Source: an uncultured Clostridia bacterium | GTDB lineage: Bacteria > Bacillota > Clostridia > Oscillospirales > JAAYOS01 | NCBI GenBank assembly: GCA_947593925.1 | Contig: CANQDU010000002.1 | Span: 186,001-250,000 of the forward strand | DNA length: 64,000 nucleotides | Direction: 5' to 3' | In this document: in pieces, positions 1 to 9,159 of the stretch | Layout of the letters: each line of letters opens with the position of its first letter | Position numbering within the stretch: position 1 is the first letter of the stretch | Position numbers and translations under genes: made by a program | Notes under the pieces: model-generated | What the model saw: only the letters and a program-made list of their open reading frames with translations | Databases searched by the model: none | Told to the model about the DNA's origin: nothing

Positions 1-412
1 AGCGCCTCGCGCCGCCGGAGAATACCTCGGCGGCGGTGTCCGCGCCGAAGAGGCGCGCCCGCGCGCCGCGCTCCGCGATGTACGCCGCCGTCTGGATGTT
101 CGCGAGCGCATGGTCGAGCCGCCCGCCGAAGGCACAGCAGGCGGCGACGTCGTCGCACCCGCGCTCGAGCGCGTACTTCGCGGCGAGCATCGTGTCGGTG
201 TCGTCCTTGACGGATGGGAAGCGGACTATCGGGATACCCGCCGAGTCGGGCGCGTCCGCCGAGTCAAAGTCGCCGATGACGGCGTCCGGCGTGACGCCGA
301 GCCGCGCGGCGTACTCGTACCCTCGGTCACACGCGAGGACGAGGTCGAACCGCCCACAGACGCCCTCGCGGGAGAAGTCCCCGCCGGATATTATAAGACA
401 GCTTTTGCCCAT
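1..412 (-). CDS. thiN: Thiamine pyrophosphokinase, 3' end beyond window
   Basis: This ORF is absent from the supplied track because it runs off the left edge. Reading the minus strand from an ATG at 412 gives a protein starting MGKSCLIISGGDFS, with DRGYEYAARLG, then VIGDFDS and KDDTDTMLAAKYAL, then GGRLDHALANI. These are the substrate and metal-binding blocks of the thiamine pyrophosphokinase family, which makes thiamine diphosphate from thiamine and ATP in the cytoplasm. A good ribosome site (GGAGGGA) lies just upstream of the ATG. About 137 residues are visible; the C-terminal domain is cut off. It follows the GNAT gene on the same strand after a gap of about 75 bases, so the two may be cotranscribed. 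Confidence 0.88.
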   Translation of the reverse strand, partial: MGKSCLIISGGDFSREGVCGRFDLVLACDRGYEYAARLGVTPDAVIGDFDSADAPDSAGIPIVRFPSVKDDTDTMLAAKYALERGCDDVAACCAFGGRLDHALANIQTAAYIAERGARARLFGADTAAEVFSGGARR

Positions 413-486
413 GACCGTCCCTCCGTGGTGTCGTTGATATCAAGAGTATAGCACCCGCCCGGGGCGCGGTCAAGACGCGGGCGCGG

Positions 487-1041
487 TCAGCCTTCGCATA
501 GGGTTTCGTAAAACGAGTAGTCTACGGAGCCGCTCATCTTCTCCAACGCGCCTTCTTCAAGCTCTTTTACCATCAGGCAGTCCGGGTGAGGCAGATGTAT
601 GTTCGGTCCGGCCTCGATCCCGAATAGGTAACTCGGCTGAAAGCCGCGAGATCTGTAATTGTCGGGGTTTCCCTCGACTAGCACGGCCTTGACCCCCAGA
701 GACTTGGCTTTTTCAAAGCCGTATTCCAGCAGGTCCTTTGAGATGTGCTGCCTTTGCAGCTCTGTTTTTACGGCCACGGGCGTCAGCATCAGCAGCTCAT
801 CCTCGTACCTTCCCTCGATGTGGAACCTTGAGAACATGGCGTATCCCACTACCTCGTCATATTCATTGACCATTATGAGCTCCAGCTCCGGGAGGTAATA
901 TTTCTTTCGGCGAATTTCTTCGACCAGCCGCCGGACGGTCCTGCCTTCCTCCGGACTGTCCCATTTCGCGAAGACGTCCTCGACGAGCTCCAGCGACGGA
1001 AGAAGGTATTTTTCCTCCATCGACTTGATTATCCTTTGCAC
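487..1041 (-). CDS. GNAT family N-acetyltransferase
   Basis: A 184-residue protein of the GNAT fold, which transfers an acetyl group from acetyl-CoA to an amine. Supporting features are GYAMFSRFHIEG (beta-4 region), LLMLTPVAVKTELQRQHISKDLL (the acetyl-CoA loop, with QRQHIS in place of the usual Q/RxxGxG/A) and EGNPDNYRSRGF near the end (the NxxA/S..YxxxGF-type strand). It resembles the YhbS-like branch; the substrate cannot be told. The track starts at 1104, but an AGGAGG site sits at good distance before a GTG at 1041, so I use that start; an ATG at 1020 is the next option. It diverges from spoIIGA. Confidence 0.8.
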   Translation of the reverse strand: MQRIIKSMEEKYLLPSLELVEDVFAKWDSPEEGRTVRRLVEEIRRKKYYLPELELIMVNEYDEVVGYAMFSRFHIEGRYEDELLMLTPVAVKTELQRQHISKDLLEYGFEKAKSLGVKAVLVEGNPDNYRSRGFQPSYLFGIEAGPNIHLPHPDCLMVKELEEGALEKMSGSVDYSFYETLCEG

Positions 1042-1129
1042 TGTGTTTCCTCCTATATGTCTATTTGCGTATATCATACCACCGAAATCCGCAAACCGCA
1101 ACATCCTGCGCGGGACGCGGCGCGGAGCG

Positions 1130-1188
1130 GGTCGAATGCGGTATGCGCAAAGTTTCGCTCGGTTTCACCCTTGCTACGGCGCTATAAT
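1130..1188 (+). promoter_or_regulatory. Candidate Spo0A-dependent spoIIG promoter
   Basis: A perfect TATAAT lies at 1183-1188 about 25 bases before spoIIGA, but no good -35 box is found at 17 bases. GGTCGAA at 1130-1136 matches 6 of 7 positions of the Spo0A box TGTCGAA. In Bacillus the spoIIG promoter also has poor -35 spacing and needs phosphorylated Spo0A. Assignment by analogy, low confidence. Confidence 0.35.
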
Positions 1189-1213
1189 ATCCGGGTGGAC
1201 AGGGGGTGCGGAT

Positions 1214-2080
1214 ATGCGGACGGTCTATATTGACGAGCTGTTCCTGCTTAATCTTGCGGCGGACTATATCCTGCTTTACGGCGCGGCGCAGACCTCCGCC
1301 GCCCACTACAGCCGCCTTCGGCTGCTCGCGGGCGCGGCGTTCGGAGGACTGTACGCCGTCGCGGCGTATCTGCTTCCGGCGGCGGGGAGCCTCCCCGCGA
1401 AATTAGTCTCCGCCGCCGTGATGCTTCTTGCGGCGTTCGGATACGTCTCGCGGCGGCTTTTCCTCCGCCGCGCGGCGGCGCTTGCGGTATATTCCGCGAT
1501 AATGGGCGGCGCGGCATACGCGCTTTCGCTTGCCATGGGCGCGGACGCCCGGGGAGGGATGATCTATGCTCCGTGGACGCTCCGCGCCGCCATACTTGCG
1601 AGCGCGGCGGCGGTGGGCGCGGTAAGTATCGCCTCGCGCGGAAGCTCCCGTCAGCGAGAAAGCGGGAGCGTCCGCATAAGGCTGACGCTCGGCGGGAGAA
1701 CGGCGGAGTTTTCGGCGCTTCGGGACAGCGGGAACACCCTCCGCGACCCGCTCGACGGCTCGCCGGTGCTTGTCGTCGAGGTGGACGCGCTCGCGCCGCT
1801 CTTCCCGCCGGAGACTCTGCGGCTCCTGCGCAGTCCGTTCCCGGCGGACGTGATGGAGAAGCTGCCGCCGGAGGTGAAGTGGCGGCTCCTGCCGTTCGTG
1901 ACCGCCGCGGGCTCGCGGCTCGCGCCGGCGTTCCGGCCGGACTCGGCGGAGGCGGACGGCCGGAAAATACATATCCTCGCGGCGGTGTGCCGCGAGCCGC
2001 TCGGAGCGTTCCCCGCGCTCATAGGAGAAATAGAAGGGGAGAGGAGGGAGACCCGTGAGCATCTTGAAAAGGCTTCTTGA
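1214..2080 (+). CDS. spoIIGA: Sigma-E processing peptidase SpoIIGA
   Basis: A membrane-embedded aspartic protease that removes the pro-sequence of sigma-E in the mother cell after a signal from the forespore. The N-terminal half (residues about 5-150) is a run of hydrophobic segments beginning [18 protein letters not shown], typical of the family; the C-terminal half holds the catalytic motif [15 protein letters not shown] near residue 171, where the family has DSGN and a DP-x-G segment. Length of 288 residues is normal. The start at ATG 1214 follows AGGGGG; the longer ORF at 1025 runs into the divergent gene region. It overlaps the start of sigE by 26 bases, the conserved spoIIG operon arrangement that couples protease and substrate. 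Confidence 0.93.
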   Translation: MRTVYIDELFLLNLAADYILLYGAAQTSAAHYSRLRLLAGAAFGGLYAVAAYLLPAAGSLPAKLVSAAVMLLAAFGYVSRRLFLRRAAALAVYSAIMGGAAYALSLAMGADARGGMIYAPWTLRAAILASAAAVGAVSIASRGSSRQRESGSVRIRLTLGGRTAEFSALRDSGNTLRDPLDGSPVLVVEVDALAPLFPPETLRLLRSPFPADVMEKLPPEVKWRLLPFVTAAGSRLAPAFRPDSAEADGRKIHILAAVCREPLGAFPALIGEIEGERRETREHLEKAS

Positions 2081-2765
2081 ACGCATACGCGGCGCGGCTG
2101 CGCGGCTGCGCGGAGGATTTCTGCACTATGTCGGCGGAAGCGAGCTCCTGCCCGCGCCGCTTCCGCCGGATGAGGAGGCGCGGCAGATACAACTCCTCGC
2201 GGAGGGCTCCGCCGAGGCGCGAAAGACGCTTATCGAGCACAACCTGCGCCTTGTCGTGTACATAGCGCGGAGATTTGACAACACCGGCGTCGGGCTGGAG
2301 GACCTCGTCTCGATAGGCACGATAGGGCTTATCAAGGCGATAAACACCTACGACCCCGCAAAGAAGATAAAGCTCGCTACCTACGCCTCGCGCTGCATAG
2401 AAAACGAGATACTGATGTACCTCAGAAAAAACTCCTCGCGGCGGGGAGAGATCTCGATAGACGAACCTCTCAGCACCGACTGGGACGGCAACGAGCTCCT
2501 TCTAGGGGACGTGCTCGGCACCGAGCCGGACGTCGTACACCGTCCCGTAGAGGACGAGGCGGACAGAATGATGCTCCGCGCGGCAATTGAACGGCTGTCC
2601 GTCCGCGAGAGGGACATCATCACCCGCCGCTTCGGGCTCGACGGCAGGCCGGAGCAGACGCAGAAGGAGGTGGCGGACGCGATGGGTATCTCCCAGAGCT
2701 ACATATCCCGCCTCGAGAAGAAAATTATAGCGAGGCTGAAAAGGGAAATAAAGAAAATGATGTGA
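2055..2765 (+). CDS. sigE: RNA polymerase sigma-E precursor, sporulation
   Basis: Early mother-cell sigma factor, 236 residues. The first roughly 25 residues ([18 protein letters not shown]) are the basic amphipathic pro-region that holds the factor at the membrane until SpoIIGA cuts it. Region 2 has [30 protein letters not shown] and [20 protein letters not shown]; region 4 has [14 protein letters not shown] and [21 protein letters not shown], the helix-turn-helix that reads the -35 box. The start codon is GTG at 2055 inside the end of spoIIGA. Sequence and partner gene together distinguish it from sigma-F, G and K. The spoIIIA operon and possibly yunB and spoIIM in this window are expected regulon members. 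Confidence 0.95.
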   Translation: MSILKRLLERIRGAAARLRGGFLHYVGGSELLPAPLPPDEEARQIQLLAEGSAEARKTLIEHNLRLVVYIARRFDNTGVGLEDLVSIGTIGLIKAINTYDPAKKIKLATYASRCIENEILMYLRKNSSRRGEISIDEPLSTDWDGNELLLGDVLGTEPDVVHRPVEDEADRMMLRAAIERLSVRERDIITRRFGLDGRPEQTQKEVADAMGISQSYISRLEKKIIARLKREIKKMM

Positions 2766-2770
2766 AACGC

Positions 2771-2799
2771 TTGCGTCGGGACGGTTTTTGTCGTAAAAT
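2771..2799 (+). promoter_or_regulatory. Candidate sigma-A promoter for lon
   Basis: TTGCGT at 2771-2776 and TAAAAT at 2794-2799 are separated by 17 bases, just after the sigE stop. A short hairpin with a T run (CGGC-GTAT-GCCG then GGCTTTTTT, about 2804-2826) follows and could attenuate transcription. Confidence 0.45.
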
Positions 2800-2879
2800 A
2801 TTTACGGCGTATGCCGGGCTTTTTTCAAATATCAACTTTTCGGAGCGGCGGAACGCCGCGCCGTGTTTATGAGGTAAAA

Positions 2880-5249
2880 ATGGAAAATACAGAGAAAAAC
2901 GTCACAACTCTCCCGATGCTTATACTGCGCGGGCTCACCGTGTTCCCGCGCATGATAATGTTCTTCGACGTCGCGCGCGAAAAGAGCGCCGCCGCTATCG
3001 ACGCGGCGCTGCGCTCCTCCGATCAGCTCGTGTTCCTCGCCGCGCAGAAGGACGTCCAGCAGGAAGACCCGTCGCCGGACGAGGTCTACGAGGTAGGCAC
3101 GGTCTCGAAGGTGTGCCAGGTGTTCAAGCTGCCGGACGAGACCGTCCGCGTCCTCGTGGAAGGGCTCTACCGCGCCCGCCGCGCCGGGGTCGCGAACGAG
3201 GGCGGCTGTTACGTCGCCGACGTCGAACGGCTCGAGGACAGGCCGTCCGCAAGGATGTCGGCAAAGCGGCTCGAGGCGCTTGTCCGCCACGCGCACAGCG
3301 AGTTTGAGCGGTACGCCGAAATGTCGCCGCGCATCTCGCAGGAGATACTTCACGGCGTACTCGGCGCGGACGACGCATCCTACCTCTCCGACTACATAGC
3401 CCAGAACCTCCCCGTGGCGGTAGAGGCAAAGCAGTCTATACTCGAGGAGCTGCGCGTGGCACAGCGCCTCGAGAGCGTCGCGGCGCTGCTCGAGAGCGAG
3501 ACCGAGATAATCGAGCTCGACCGGGGCATACAGTACCGCGTGCGTCAGCGAGTGGGGCAGAGCCACAGGGAACAGTTCCTGCGCGAACAGCTCCGCGCCA
3601 TTCGCGAGGAGCTCGGCGAGGAGCCGGAGGAGACCGGCGCGGAGGATTACCGCCGCCGCATAGCCGAGCTGGAGCTCGCTCCGGAGTACAAGGAAAAGCT
3701 TACCAAGGAAGTGGCGCGGCTCGAGATGATGCACCCGTCGTCCGCAGAGGCGGCGGTCTCGCGCACCTACCTCGACACCGTCCTCGAGCTCCCGTGGAAC
3801 GTCGAGACAAAGGACAACACCGACCTCACCCGCGCCGCCCGCATACTCGACAGGCAGCACTACGGCCTCGAGAAGGTCAAGGAGCGCATACTCGAGTTCC
3901 TTGCCGTGCGCAAGCTGAAGCCGGACATAGGCGGGCAGGTGATCTGCCTTGTCGGTCCTCCGGGAGTCGGCAAGACCTCTATAGCGATGAGCCTCGCCTC
4001 CGCCATGGGACGGAAGACGGCGCGTCTCAGCCTCGGCGGCATACGCGACGAGGCGGAGATACGCGGCCACCGCAAGACCTACGTCGGCGCCATGCCGGGG
4101 CGCATAATGAACGCCCTCGCGCAGGCGGGCTCGAAGAACGCCGTGCTCATCCTCGACGAGGTGGATAAGCTCGGTGCGGACTTCCACGGCGACCCCGCCG
4201 CGGCGCTTCTTGAGGTGCTTGACGCTGAGCAGAACCACGCCTTCCGCGACCACTACATAGAGATACCCTTCGACCTCTCGCAGACGCTGTTCGTCACCAC
4301 GGCGAACACTCTCGACACCATACCGCGCCCGCTGCTCGACCGCATGGAGGTAATAGAGCTCTCGAGCTACACCGACGAGGAGAAGATGAAGATAGCGACG
4401 AAGTACCTTCTCCCGAAGCAGATGGCAAAGCACGGACTCACACCCAAGACCATGCGCGTTGACGGAAAGGCCATACGGGACGTCATCACGCTCTACACGA
4501 GGGAGAGCGGCGTCCGCGGTCTCGAGCGCGAGCTCGCTTCGCTCTGCCGCAAGGCGGCAAAGAAGGTGGCCTCCGGAGAGGAGTCGGTCCACATCCGCGC
4601 GCGCGACCTCGAGACGCTTCTCGGGCCGCACCGCTACAAGCCGGAGCGCCGGAGCGGACGGGACGAGGCGGGCGTCGTCTGCGGCCTCGCATGGACGTCT
4701 GTCGGCGGAGAGATACTTGAGACCGAGGCCGGCGTCATGCCGGGCACCGGAAAGATAGAGCTCACCGGCAACCTCGGCGACGTCATGAAGGAGAGCGCCC
4801 GCGCCGCGATAAGCTATATCCGTTCGGTGGCGGACGAGCTCGGCATAGACCCGGACTTCTACAAGACAAAGGACATACATATCCACTTCCCGGAGGGCGC
4901 GATACCGAAGGACGGGCCTTCCGCCGGCGTCACGATAGCGACGGCGATATGCTCGGCGCTCCTCGGCGCGCCGGTCCGCTCGGACGTCGCCATGACGGGA
5001 GAGATAACCATTCGCGGCCGCGTCCTGCCGATAGGCGGCCTCAAGGAAAAGACGATGGCGGCGTATCGGAACGGCATCCGCACGGTGATAATACCCGAGG
5101 ACAACGAGAGCGACCTCGCGGAGATAGACCCGACCGTCCGCTCGGCGCTGAACTTCATCACGGCGGGGAGCGCGCTCGACGTGTTCAAGGCCGCCATTCT
5201 GCCCGTAGGAAGCAAGGAGCCTGCAAAATATGCCGATAAATCTGCATAA
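2880..5249 (+). CDS. lon: ATP-dependent protease La (LonA)
   Basis: A 789-residue LonA protease that unfolds and degrades misfolded and regulatory proteins in the cytoplasm. The N-terminal substrate-binding domain starts PMLILRGLTVFP; a coiled region follows (about residues 190-270); the AAA+ domain has Walker A GPPGVGKTS (about 359) and Walker B VLILDEVDKL; the C-terminal protease domain has the serine-lysine dyad in PKDGPSAGVT (Ser about 680) and GGLKEKTMAA (Lys about 723). The track allows a start at 2811, but ATG 2880 follows GAGGT and matches the usual N-terminus MENTEKNVTTLPML. It overlaps ysxC by 20 bases, a common lon-ysxC pairing in Bacillota. Confidence 0.97.
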   Translation: MENTEKNVTTLPMLILRGLTVFPRMIMFFDVAREKSAAAIDAALRSSDQLVFLAAQKDVQQEDPSPDEVYEVGTVSKVCQVFKLPDETVRVLVEGLYRARRAGVANEGGCYVADVERLEDRPSARMSAKRLEALVRHAHSEFERYAEMSPRISQEILHGVLGADDASYLSDYIAQNLPVAVEAKQSILEELRVAQRLESVAALLESETEIIELDRGIQYRVRQRVGQSHREQFLREQLRAIREELGEEPEETGAEDYRRRIAELELAPEYKEKLTKEVARLEMMHPSSAEAAVSRTYLDTVLELPWNVETKDNTDLTRAARILDRQHYGLEKVKERILEFLAVRKLKPDIGGQVICLVGPPGVGKTSIAMSLASAMGRKTARLSLGGIRDEAEIRGHRKTYVGAMPGRIMNALAQAGSKNAVLILDEVDKLGADFHGDPAAALLEVLDAEQNHAFRDHYIEIPFDLSQTLFVTTANTLDTIPRPLLDRMEVIELSSYTDEEKMKIATKYLLPKQMAKHGLTPKTMRVDGKAIRDVITLYTRESGVRGLERELASLCRKAAKKVASGEESVHIRARDLETLLGPHRYKPERRSGRDEAGVVCGLAWTSVGGEILETEAGVMPGTGKIELTGNLGDVMKESARAAISYIRSVADELGIDPDFYKTKDIHIHFPEGAIPKDGPSAGVTIATAICSALLGAPVRSDVAMTGEITIRGRVLPIGGLKEKTMAAYRNGIRTVIIPEDNESDLAEIDPTVRSALNFITAGSALDVFKAAILPVGSKEPAKYADKSA

Positions 5250-5829
5250 CGCCGAATTCCTGCGCTCCGCCGCGGGAAAGAGCGGCTTCATACGCGACGG
5301 ACTGCCTAAGGTGGTGTTCGCGGGACGCTCAAACGTCGGAAAGAGCTCAACGATAAACGCCATACTCAACCGCAACTCGCTTGCCCGCGTGAGCGAAAGC
5401 CCCGGCAAGACCGCGCACGTCAACTACTTCTCGATAGACGGGAAGGCTTATCTTGTCGATCTGCCGGGCTATGGCTTTGCGAAGGTCTCGCAGAAGGAGC
5501 GGGAGAGATGGGGCGAGATGATGGAGGACTACTTCGCCGACCGCGAGGCGGGACCCGCGCTCTGCGTCCTCATCGTAGACAGCCGCCACGCGCCCACCGC
5601 CGACGACCGGAACATGTGCGACTACTTCCGTCAGTGCGGGTATCCGTTCATCGTCGCGGCGAACAAGTCGGACGGGCTGAAGAAAAGCGCGCGGGAGGAT
5701 GCGGTGCGGACTATCCGCGAGACGCTCACGCTCGACGAGCGCGACCCGGTCATTCTCTACTCCGCACGGAAGAAGGAGAACGTCGAACCCCTCCGCGCGG
5801 CGGTCATAGCCGCGTGGGAAGGGAAGTAA
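5230..5829 (+). CDS. ysxC: Ribosome biogenesis GTPase YsxC/EngB
   Basis: An essential small GTPase (199 residues) needed for late assembly of the 50S ribosomal subunit. G1 is FAGRSNVGKSSTINA (about residues 31-45), G2 falls in SPGKTAHVNYF, G3 is DLPGYGFAKVS, G4 is ANKSDGLKKS and the SAR of G5 is in LYSARKKENVE. The single-domain size and the GRSNVGKSS block are specific for the EngB branch. Its ATG lies inside the last codons of lon, so translation is likely coupled. A strong bidirectional terminator follows. Confidence 0.96.
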   Translation: MPINLHNAEFLRSAAGKSGFIRDGLPKVVFAGRSNVGKSSTINAILNRNSLARVSESPGKTAHVNYFSIDGKAYLVDLPGYGFAKVSQKERERWGEMMEDYFADREAGPALCVLIVDSRHAPTADDRNMCDYFRQCGYPFIVAANKSDGLKKSAREDAVRTIRETLTLDERDPVILYSARKKENVEPLRAAVIAAWEGK

Positions 5830-5850
5830 AGCAAATCCAGAGACAACAAC

Positions 5851-5885
5851 AAACGAGGCACGGCAAAAAAAGCCGTGCCTCGTTT
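5851..5885. terminator. Bidirectional intrinsic terminator
   Basis: AAACGAGGCACGGC and GCCGTGCCTCGTTT form a perfect 14-bp stem around a loop of seven A. It separates the convergent lon-ysxC operon and the SLH/GH18 gene. The A and T tracts make it usable from both sides. Confidence 0.85.
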
Positions 5886-5900
5886 ACTTATGTTGAAGTT

Positions 5901-7541
5901 TTATCCCAGCAGAGCCGCCACGTTGAGCCACGCGGCGGCGTCCCGCGCCTCGGGGATGAGTCCGAGCCGCCACACCGACACTCCCGTGACGCCGAAGAGA
6001 CGCATGAGGTCGAGCTTTTCGCCGATGCTCCGCTCGTCCTCGTACCACAGGAAGAAATTCTGTCCGTCCTCGGTGCTGTAGGTGAGGTACGGGTTGCCGA
6101 GCGCGGACGACCATCCCATCGTCGCGCCGCCCTCGATGCGGCTAAGCACCGTATCGTAGGTCGGGTACAGCGGCTCGGTGGAGGTTAGCTTGCCGGCGGC
6201 GTCGGTCTCCCACGCCATCGCCGTCATGCTGACGGCAAGGGCGAGCTTCGATTTGTCGCGGACGCCGGTCTTCGGGTCGCACGCCGCGCGGAGCGAGTAG
6301 TAGACCGAGTTTATCGGGGTGAGCGCGGAGTTTTGGAAGAAGGTCGAGCCGAGGAGGTTTTCTTCCATCTGCCTCGGCGCGTAGTCATGCGCCATGAGTA
6401 TCACCTTGTCCGCAAGCTCGCCTATAGCGCGGTAGTCGTATCCGTCGAAGTAGGCCCCGTCGGCGGTAGCGGGCATCACCGCGACGTAGAGGGTGAGCCC
6501 CGCCGACTCGAGCGCCCCGTCGAGCTCGCGAAGGAAGAGCGCGAACGGCTCGCGGGCGGAGAAGCGCAGTCCCTCAAAGTCTATGGTCGCGCCGTCGAGC
6601 CCGAGCTTCTTTATCTCGCCGAGTATCATATCCACGGCGGCGGAGCGGTTCTCCGGCAGGGAGAATGCATCAACAAACTCGGCGCTCGTCACGTTTGTCA
6701 TAACGACGTCGAGGTGCATGGTGACGCCGCTGTCATGCAGCGCCTCCGTGACCTTTTCGTATCCGTCCGGCACGCAGTATTCGTTCCCGCCGGACGTAGT
6801 GGTGACGAGCCGCGGAGCGCCGTCCTCTATGCGCATACGGCTCCAGCCGAGGCTCACCGCGTCGAGCGTCTTTGCAAGCTCCAACTGGCTGTATGAGGAT
6901 ATGGCGTAGAAGGCGTGCCGCCATCCGAGCGGGGAGACGCGGCGCTCGTAGACGCGCACGAGCATCGCCGCCGCTTCCTCGCGTTTCGCGTATCCCTCCG
7001 GGGCAAAGGTGGTCTTCGTGACGCCGGTCGTCATACCGATGTCATAGGCGACCGAGATGTATCCCTTGTCCTCGGTGACGTCGGTGAACGGAAATCCGTC
7101 CCAGCTTTCGGACGCCTCCGCCGCGCCGCCGTATCCGAGCGCGCGGACGAGCATCACCGCCATCTCGCGGCGGGTTATCGCCTCCGTAGGACGGAACTTT
7201 CCGCCGGCATCGACCGCGCCGTGCTTTGCCGCCGCGTTTACGTATGTGCGGGACCAGCGGCCCGCGATGTCGTCAAACGCGTCCTCCGGCTCCTCCGACC
7301 AGCCGAACATTCTGAAAAGTATCGTCGCAAATTCCTCGCGGCTGATAGTCCTGCCAGTGCCGAACAGTCCGCCGCCGACGCCGCCCATCAAACCGTACTC
7401 CTTTGCCTTTAGAACGGCAGTCCGCGCCCACTCGGCGGCTGGCATATCCGAGTACGGCTCGCCCGAGGGCGCGGCTGAGGCGGAGACCGCCGGCAGAAGC
7501 ATGATAACCGCGAGCACGAACGATATAAGTCTTTTACGCAT
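5901..7541 (-). CDS. Exported SLH-domain glycoside hydrolase family 18 protein
   Basis: A 546-residue secreted protein. Signal peptide: MRKRLISFVLAVIMLLPAVSASA. Three SLH repeats cover about residues 28-210 (for example FGTGRTISREEFATILFRMF and RPTEAITRREMAVMLVRAL), which anchor proteins to secondary cell-wall polymers. The C-terminal half is a GH18 barrel with DGATIDFEGL, containing the catalytic glutamate of the DxxDxDxE motif, and AVMPA and VILMAHDYAP strands. This is the YaaH/SleL-like subgroup, whose members cut N-acetylglucosaminyl bonds in peptidoglycan or cortex. Whether this copy acts on spores, vegetative wall or chitin is not visible. A sigma-A-type promoter precedes it, which argues for vegetative expression. 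Confidence 0.85.
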   Translation of the reverse strand: MRKRLISFVLAVIMLLPAVSASAAPSGEPYSDMPAAEWARTAVLKAKEYGLMGGVGGGLFGTGRTISREEFATILFRMFGWSEEPEDAFDDIAGRWSRTYVNAAAKHGAVDAGGKFRPTEAITRREMAVMLVRALGYGGAAEASESWDGFPFTDVTEDKGYISVAYDIGMTTGVTKTTFAPEGYAKREEAAAMLVRVYERRVSPLGWRHAFYAISSYSQLELAKTLDAVSLGWSRMRIEDGAPRLVTTTSGGNEYCVPDGYEKVTEALHDSGVTMHLDVVMTNVTSAEFVDAFSLPENRSAAVDMILGEIKKLGLDGATIDFEGLRFSAREPFALFLRELDGALESAGLTLYVAVMPATADGAYFDGYDYRAIGELADKVILMAHDYAPRQMEENLLGSTFFQNSALTPINSVYYSLRAACDPKTGVRDKSKLALAVSMTAMAWETDAAGKLTSTEPLYPTYDTVLSRIEGGATMGWSSALGNPYLTYSTEDGQNFFLWYEDERSIGEKLDLMRLFGVTGVSVWRLGLIPEARDAAAWLNVAALLG

Positions 7542-7582
7542 AGCGTCACTTCCTTTTCCGGCTCACAAAGTCCTTTGGTATG

Positions 7583-7611
7583 ATTGTAGCACATCCTCGC
7601 GGACAATACAA
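7583..7611 (-). promoter_or_regulatory. Sigma-A promoter for the SLH/GH18 gene
   Basis: On the minus strand TTGTAT (7611-7606), 17 bases, then TACAAT (7588-7583) preceded by TGC, an extended -10. It begins two bases beyond the yunB stop codon. Confidence 0.6.
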
Positions 7612-7613
7612 GC

Positions 7614-8366
7614 TCAGTCCGGCGGCTCCGCCACTATGTCGTAGTCGCCGTAGAGCTCGCGAGGGGAAGCGCCTGTGTCCTCGAGATATGTATACGCCTC
7701 CGGCACGTCTCCCACTATCACCGTCTCGGCGACGACGACCTTGGACGACACCCTCGTCGAGGTCTCGTAGCCCGGCAGAAGTACGGAAATATCCGCCGTC
7801 ACGGTGACAATCATCTGGTGGCGCGTCTGATTTATCCCGGCGGTCACGAGCGCCGTGGAGAAGTCCGCCTCCGCCGTCCCGACCGGCACGACCAGCACGG
7901 GTATCTCCGGCCCGCGTCCGCTGAACAGCTCGCCGTCGATGATGTTCCCGAGCGGGATGGCGAGCTCGGAGGTGTCCATTTTGTTTATCCTCTCGAGCAC
8001 GAGCGCCGTTATATCGGTCTTGAGCCGGTTTATGGCGGACATATTCGTCTTCAGCGCCGTGACCTTCCCGGAGGCGTCCTTTTCGAGCAGGACGAGGTCG
8101 TCGTAGCCCGCTCCGCTCTCGGCTATCTGCTCGTTGACGGCGCTGTTTATCACCTCGCCCGCGAGGTACGCGACGCGGCTTGCCGCAAGCTGTTCCACCA
8201 CGGGGCGGAGCCTCCTCTGGAACCACGCGAACATCAGCGCCGCCACAGCGAGCAGTACGACAAGCCGCACAAGCATACGCCGCCCGAAGCTTCTCCGCCC
8301 GGATGCCGCGCGGCGCGCTCTTCGCCGCGCCAGCACCGTCCTAAGCGACGACACTATCCTCCGCAT
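7614..8366 (-). CDS. yunB: Sporulation protein YunB
   Basis: A 250-residue protein of the YunB family, a sigma-E-controlled mother-cell protein required for efficient sporulation in Bacillus. It has a basic N-terminus rich in arginine, one transmembrane segment at about residues 31-48 (MLVRLVVLLAVAALMFAWF), and the conserved extracytoplasmic region with AINRLKTDITALV, ELAIPLGNIIDGELFSGRGPEIPV and NQTRHQMIVTV. The IPLGN-IIDGELFSGRGP stretch is the family hallmark. The start at ATG 8366 follows GGGAGGTG; the track extension to 8510 has no ribosome site and reads into the divergent DUF421 promoter region. Confidence 0.9.
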   Translation of the reverse strand: MRRIVSSLRTVLARRRARRAASGRRSFGRRMLVRLVVLLAVAALMFAWFQRRLRPVVEQLAASRVAYLAGEVINSAVNEQIAESGAGYDDLVLLEKDASGKVTALKTNMSAINRLKTDITALVLERINKMDTSELAIPLGNIIDGELFSGRGPEIPVLVVPVGTAEADFSTALVTAGINQTRHQMIVTVTADISVLLPGYETSTRVSSKVVVAETVIVGDVPEAYTYLEDTGASPRELYGDYDIVAEPPD

Positions 8367-8481
8367 ATAAACACCTCCCGCCGTATCAAGTGTATGCGCC
8401 GCCGCCTGTCCCGTTGCGCATAATTCGGCGATATGCGGGCAAGTATAATGCCGAGCGACAGAATTTCGGGAGGCGGGGCAG

Positions 8482-9159
8482 TTGCAGATACTCTTTGTGA
8501 GGGCCATCATCCTCTATGTTACGATAATCGCCGCCATGCGCGCCATGGGCAAGCGGCAGCTCGGACAGCTCTCGGCAAGCGAGTTCGTTGTGGCGATGAT
8601 GATAAGCGAGCTCGCGTCAATACCCATGCAGGACAACAACATTCCCTTGCTCTACGGGCTGATACCCATTATAGTCCTCGTTGGGCTGGAATACATCTCC
8701 GCCTTCGGGGCGCTGAAAAGCCTGCGCTTCCGCGCGATCGTGAGCGGCCGGCCGGCGATAGTCCTAAGAGAAGGAAAGATAGATCAGCGCGAGCTGCATC
8801 GCAGCCGAATGTCGGTGGACGAGCTCATAGAGGAGCTCCGCAAGAAGGGTATAACCGACCTTGGCACCCTGCGGTACGTCATTCTCGAGCCGGGCGGAGA
8901 GGTGAGCGCCATACGTTACTCCGCGGACGACAGCGCGACGCCAAAGAACCTCGGCGTCACCCCGAAGGAGCACGGTCTGCCGATGACGATAATAAGCGAC
9001 GGGCGGGTGATAGGCCGCAACCTCGCGCTTCGCGGCATGGACAGAAGCGGGCTTGAGAAGTGGCTCCGCGAGAACGGCCACCCGTCGCCGGAGAGGATAT
9101 TTCTCATGACGATAGACGACATCGGCAAGATATACGTCGAACGCAAGGAGGAGAGCTGA
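8482..9159 (+). CDS. DUF421 membrane protein (YetF family)
   Basis: A 225-residue protein with two or three N-terminal membrane helices (residues about 1-75, LFVRAIILYVTIIAAMRAMGKRQLGQLSASEFV) followed by a cytoplasmic alpha/beta domain of the YetF/YrbG type. RAMGKRQLGQLS and DLGTLRYVILEPGGEVSAI are characteristic of DUF421. Related proteins occur in the spore inner membrane of Bacillus (for example the spoVA-linked YetF-like proteins), but the molecular role is unknown. The start is TTG at 8482 after GGGAGGCGGGG. Its stop overlaps the next ATG (TGATG), so the pair is translationally coupled. Confidence 0.82.
   Translation: MQILFVRAIILYVTIIAAMRAMGKRQLGQLSASEFVVAMMISELASIPMQDNNIPLLYGLIPIIVLVGLEYISAFGALKSLRFRAIVSGRPAIVLREGKIDQRELHRSRMSVDELIEELRKKGITDLGTLRYVILEPGGEVSAIRYSADDSATPKNLGVTPKEHGLPMTIISDGRVIGRNLALRGMDRSGLEKWLRENGHPSPERIFLMTIDDIGKIYVERKEES

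Noticed and set aside
2832-5423. 863-codon ORF antisense to lon
   Set aside because: Composition is Arg/Leu/Val/His-rich, typical of the complementary frame of a GC-rich gene; lon is certain on the other strand. The same applies to 9421-11310, 14816-16495, 26654-28684, 34683-35663, 56674-58239, 58378-60105 and 60333-62030.
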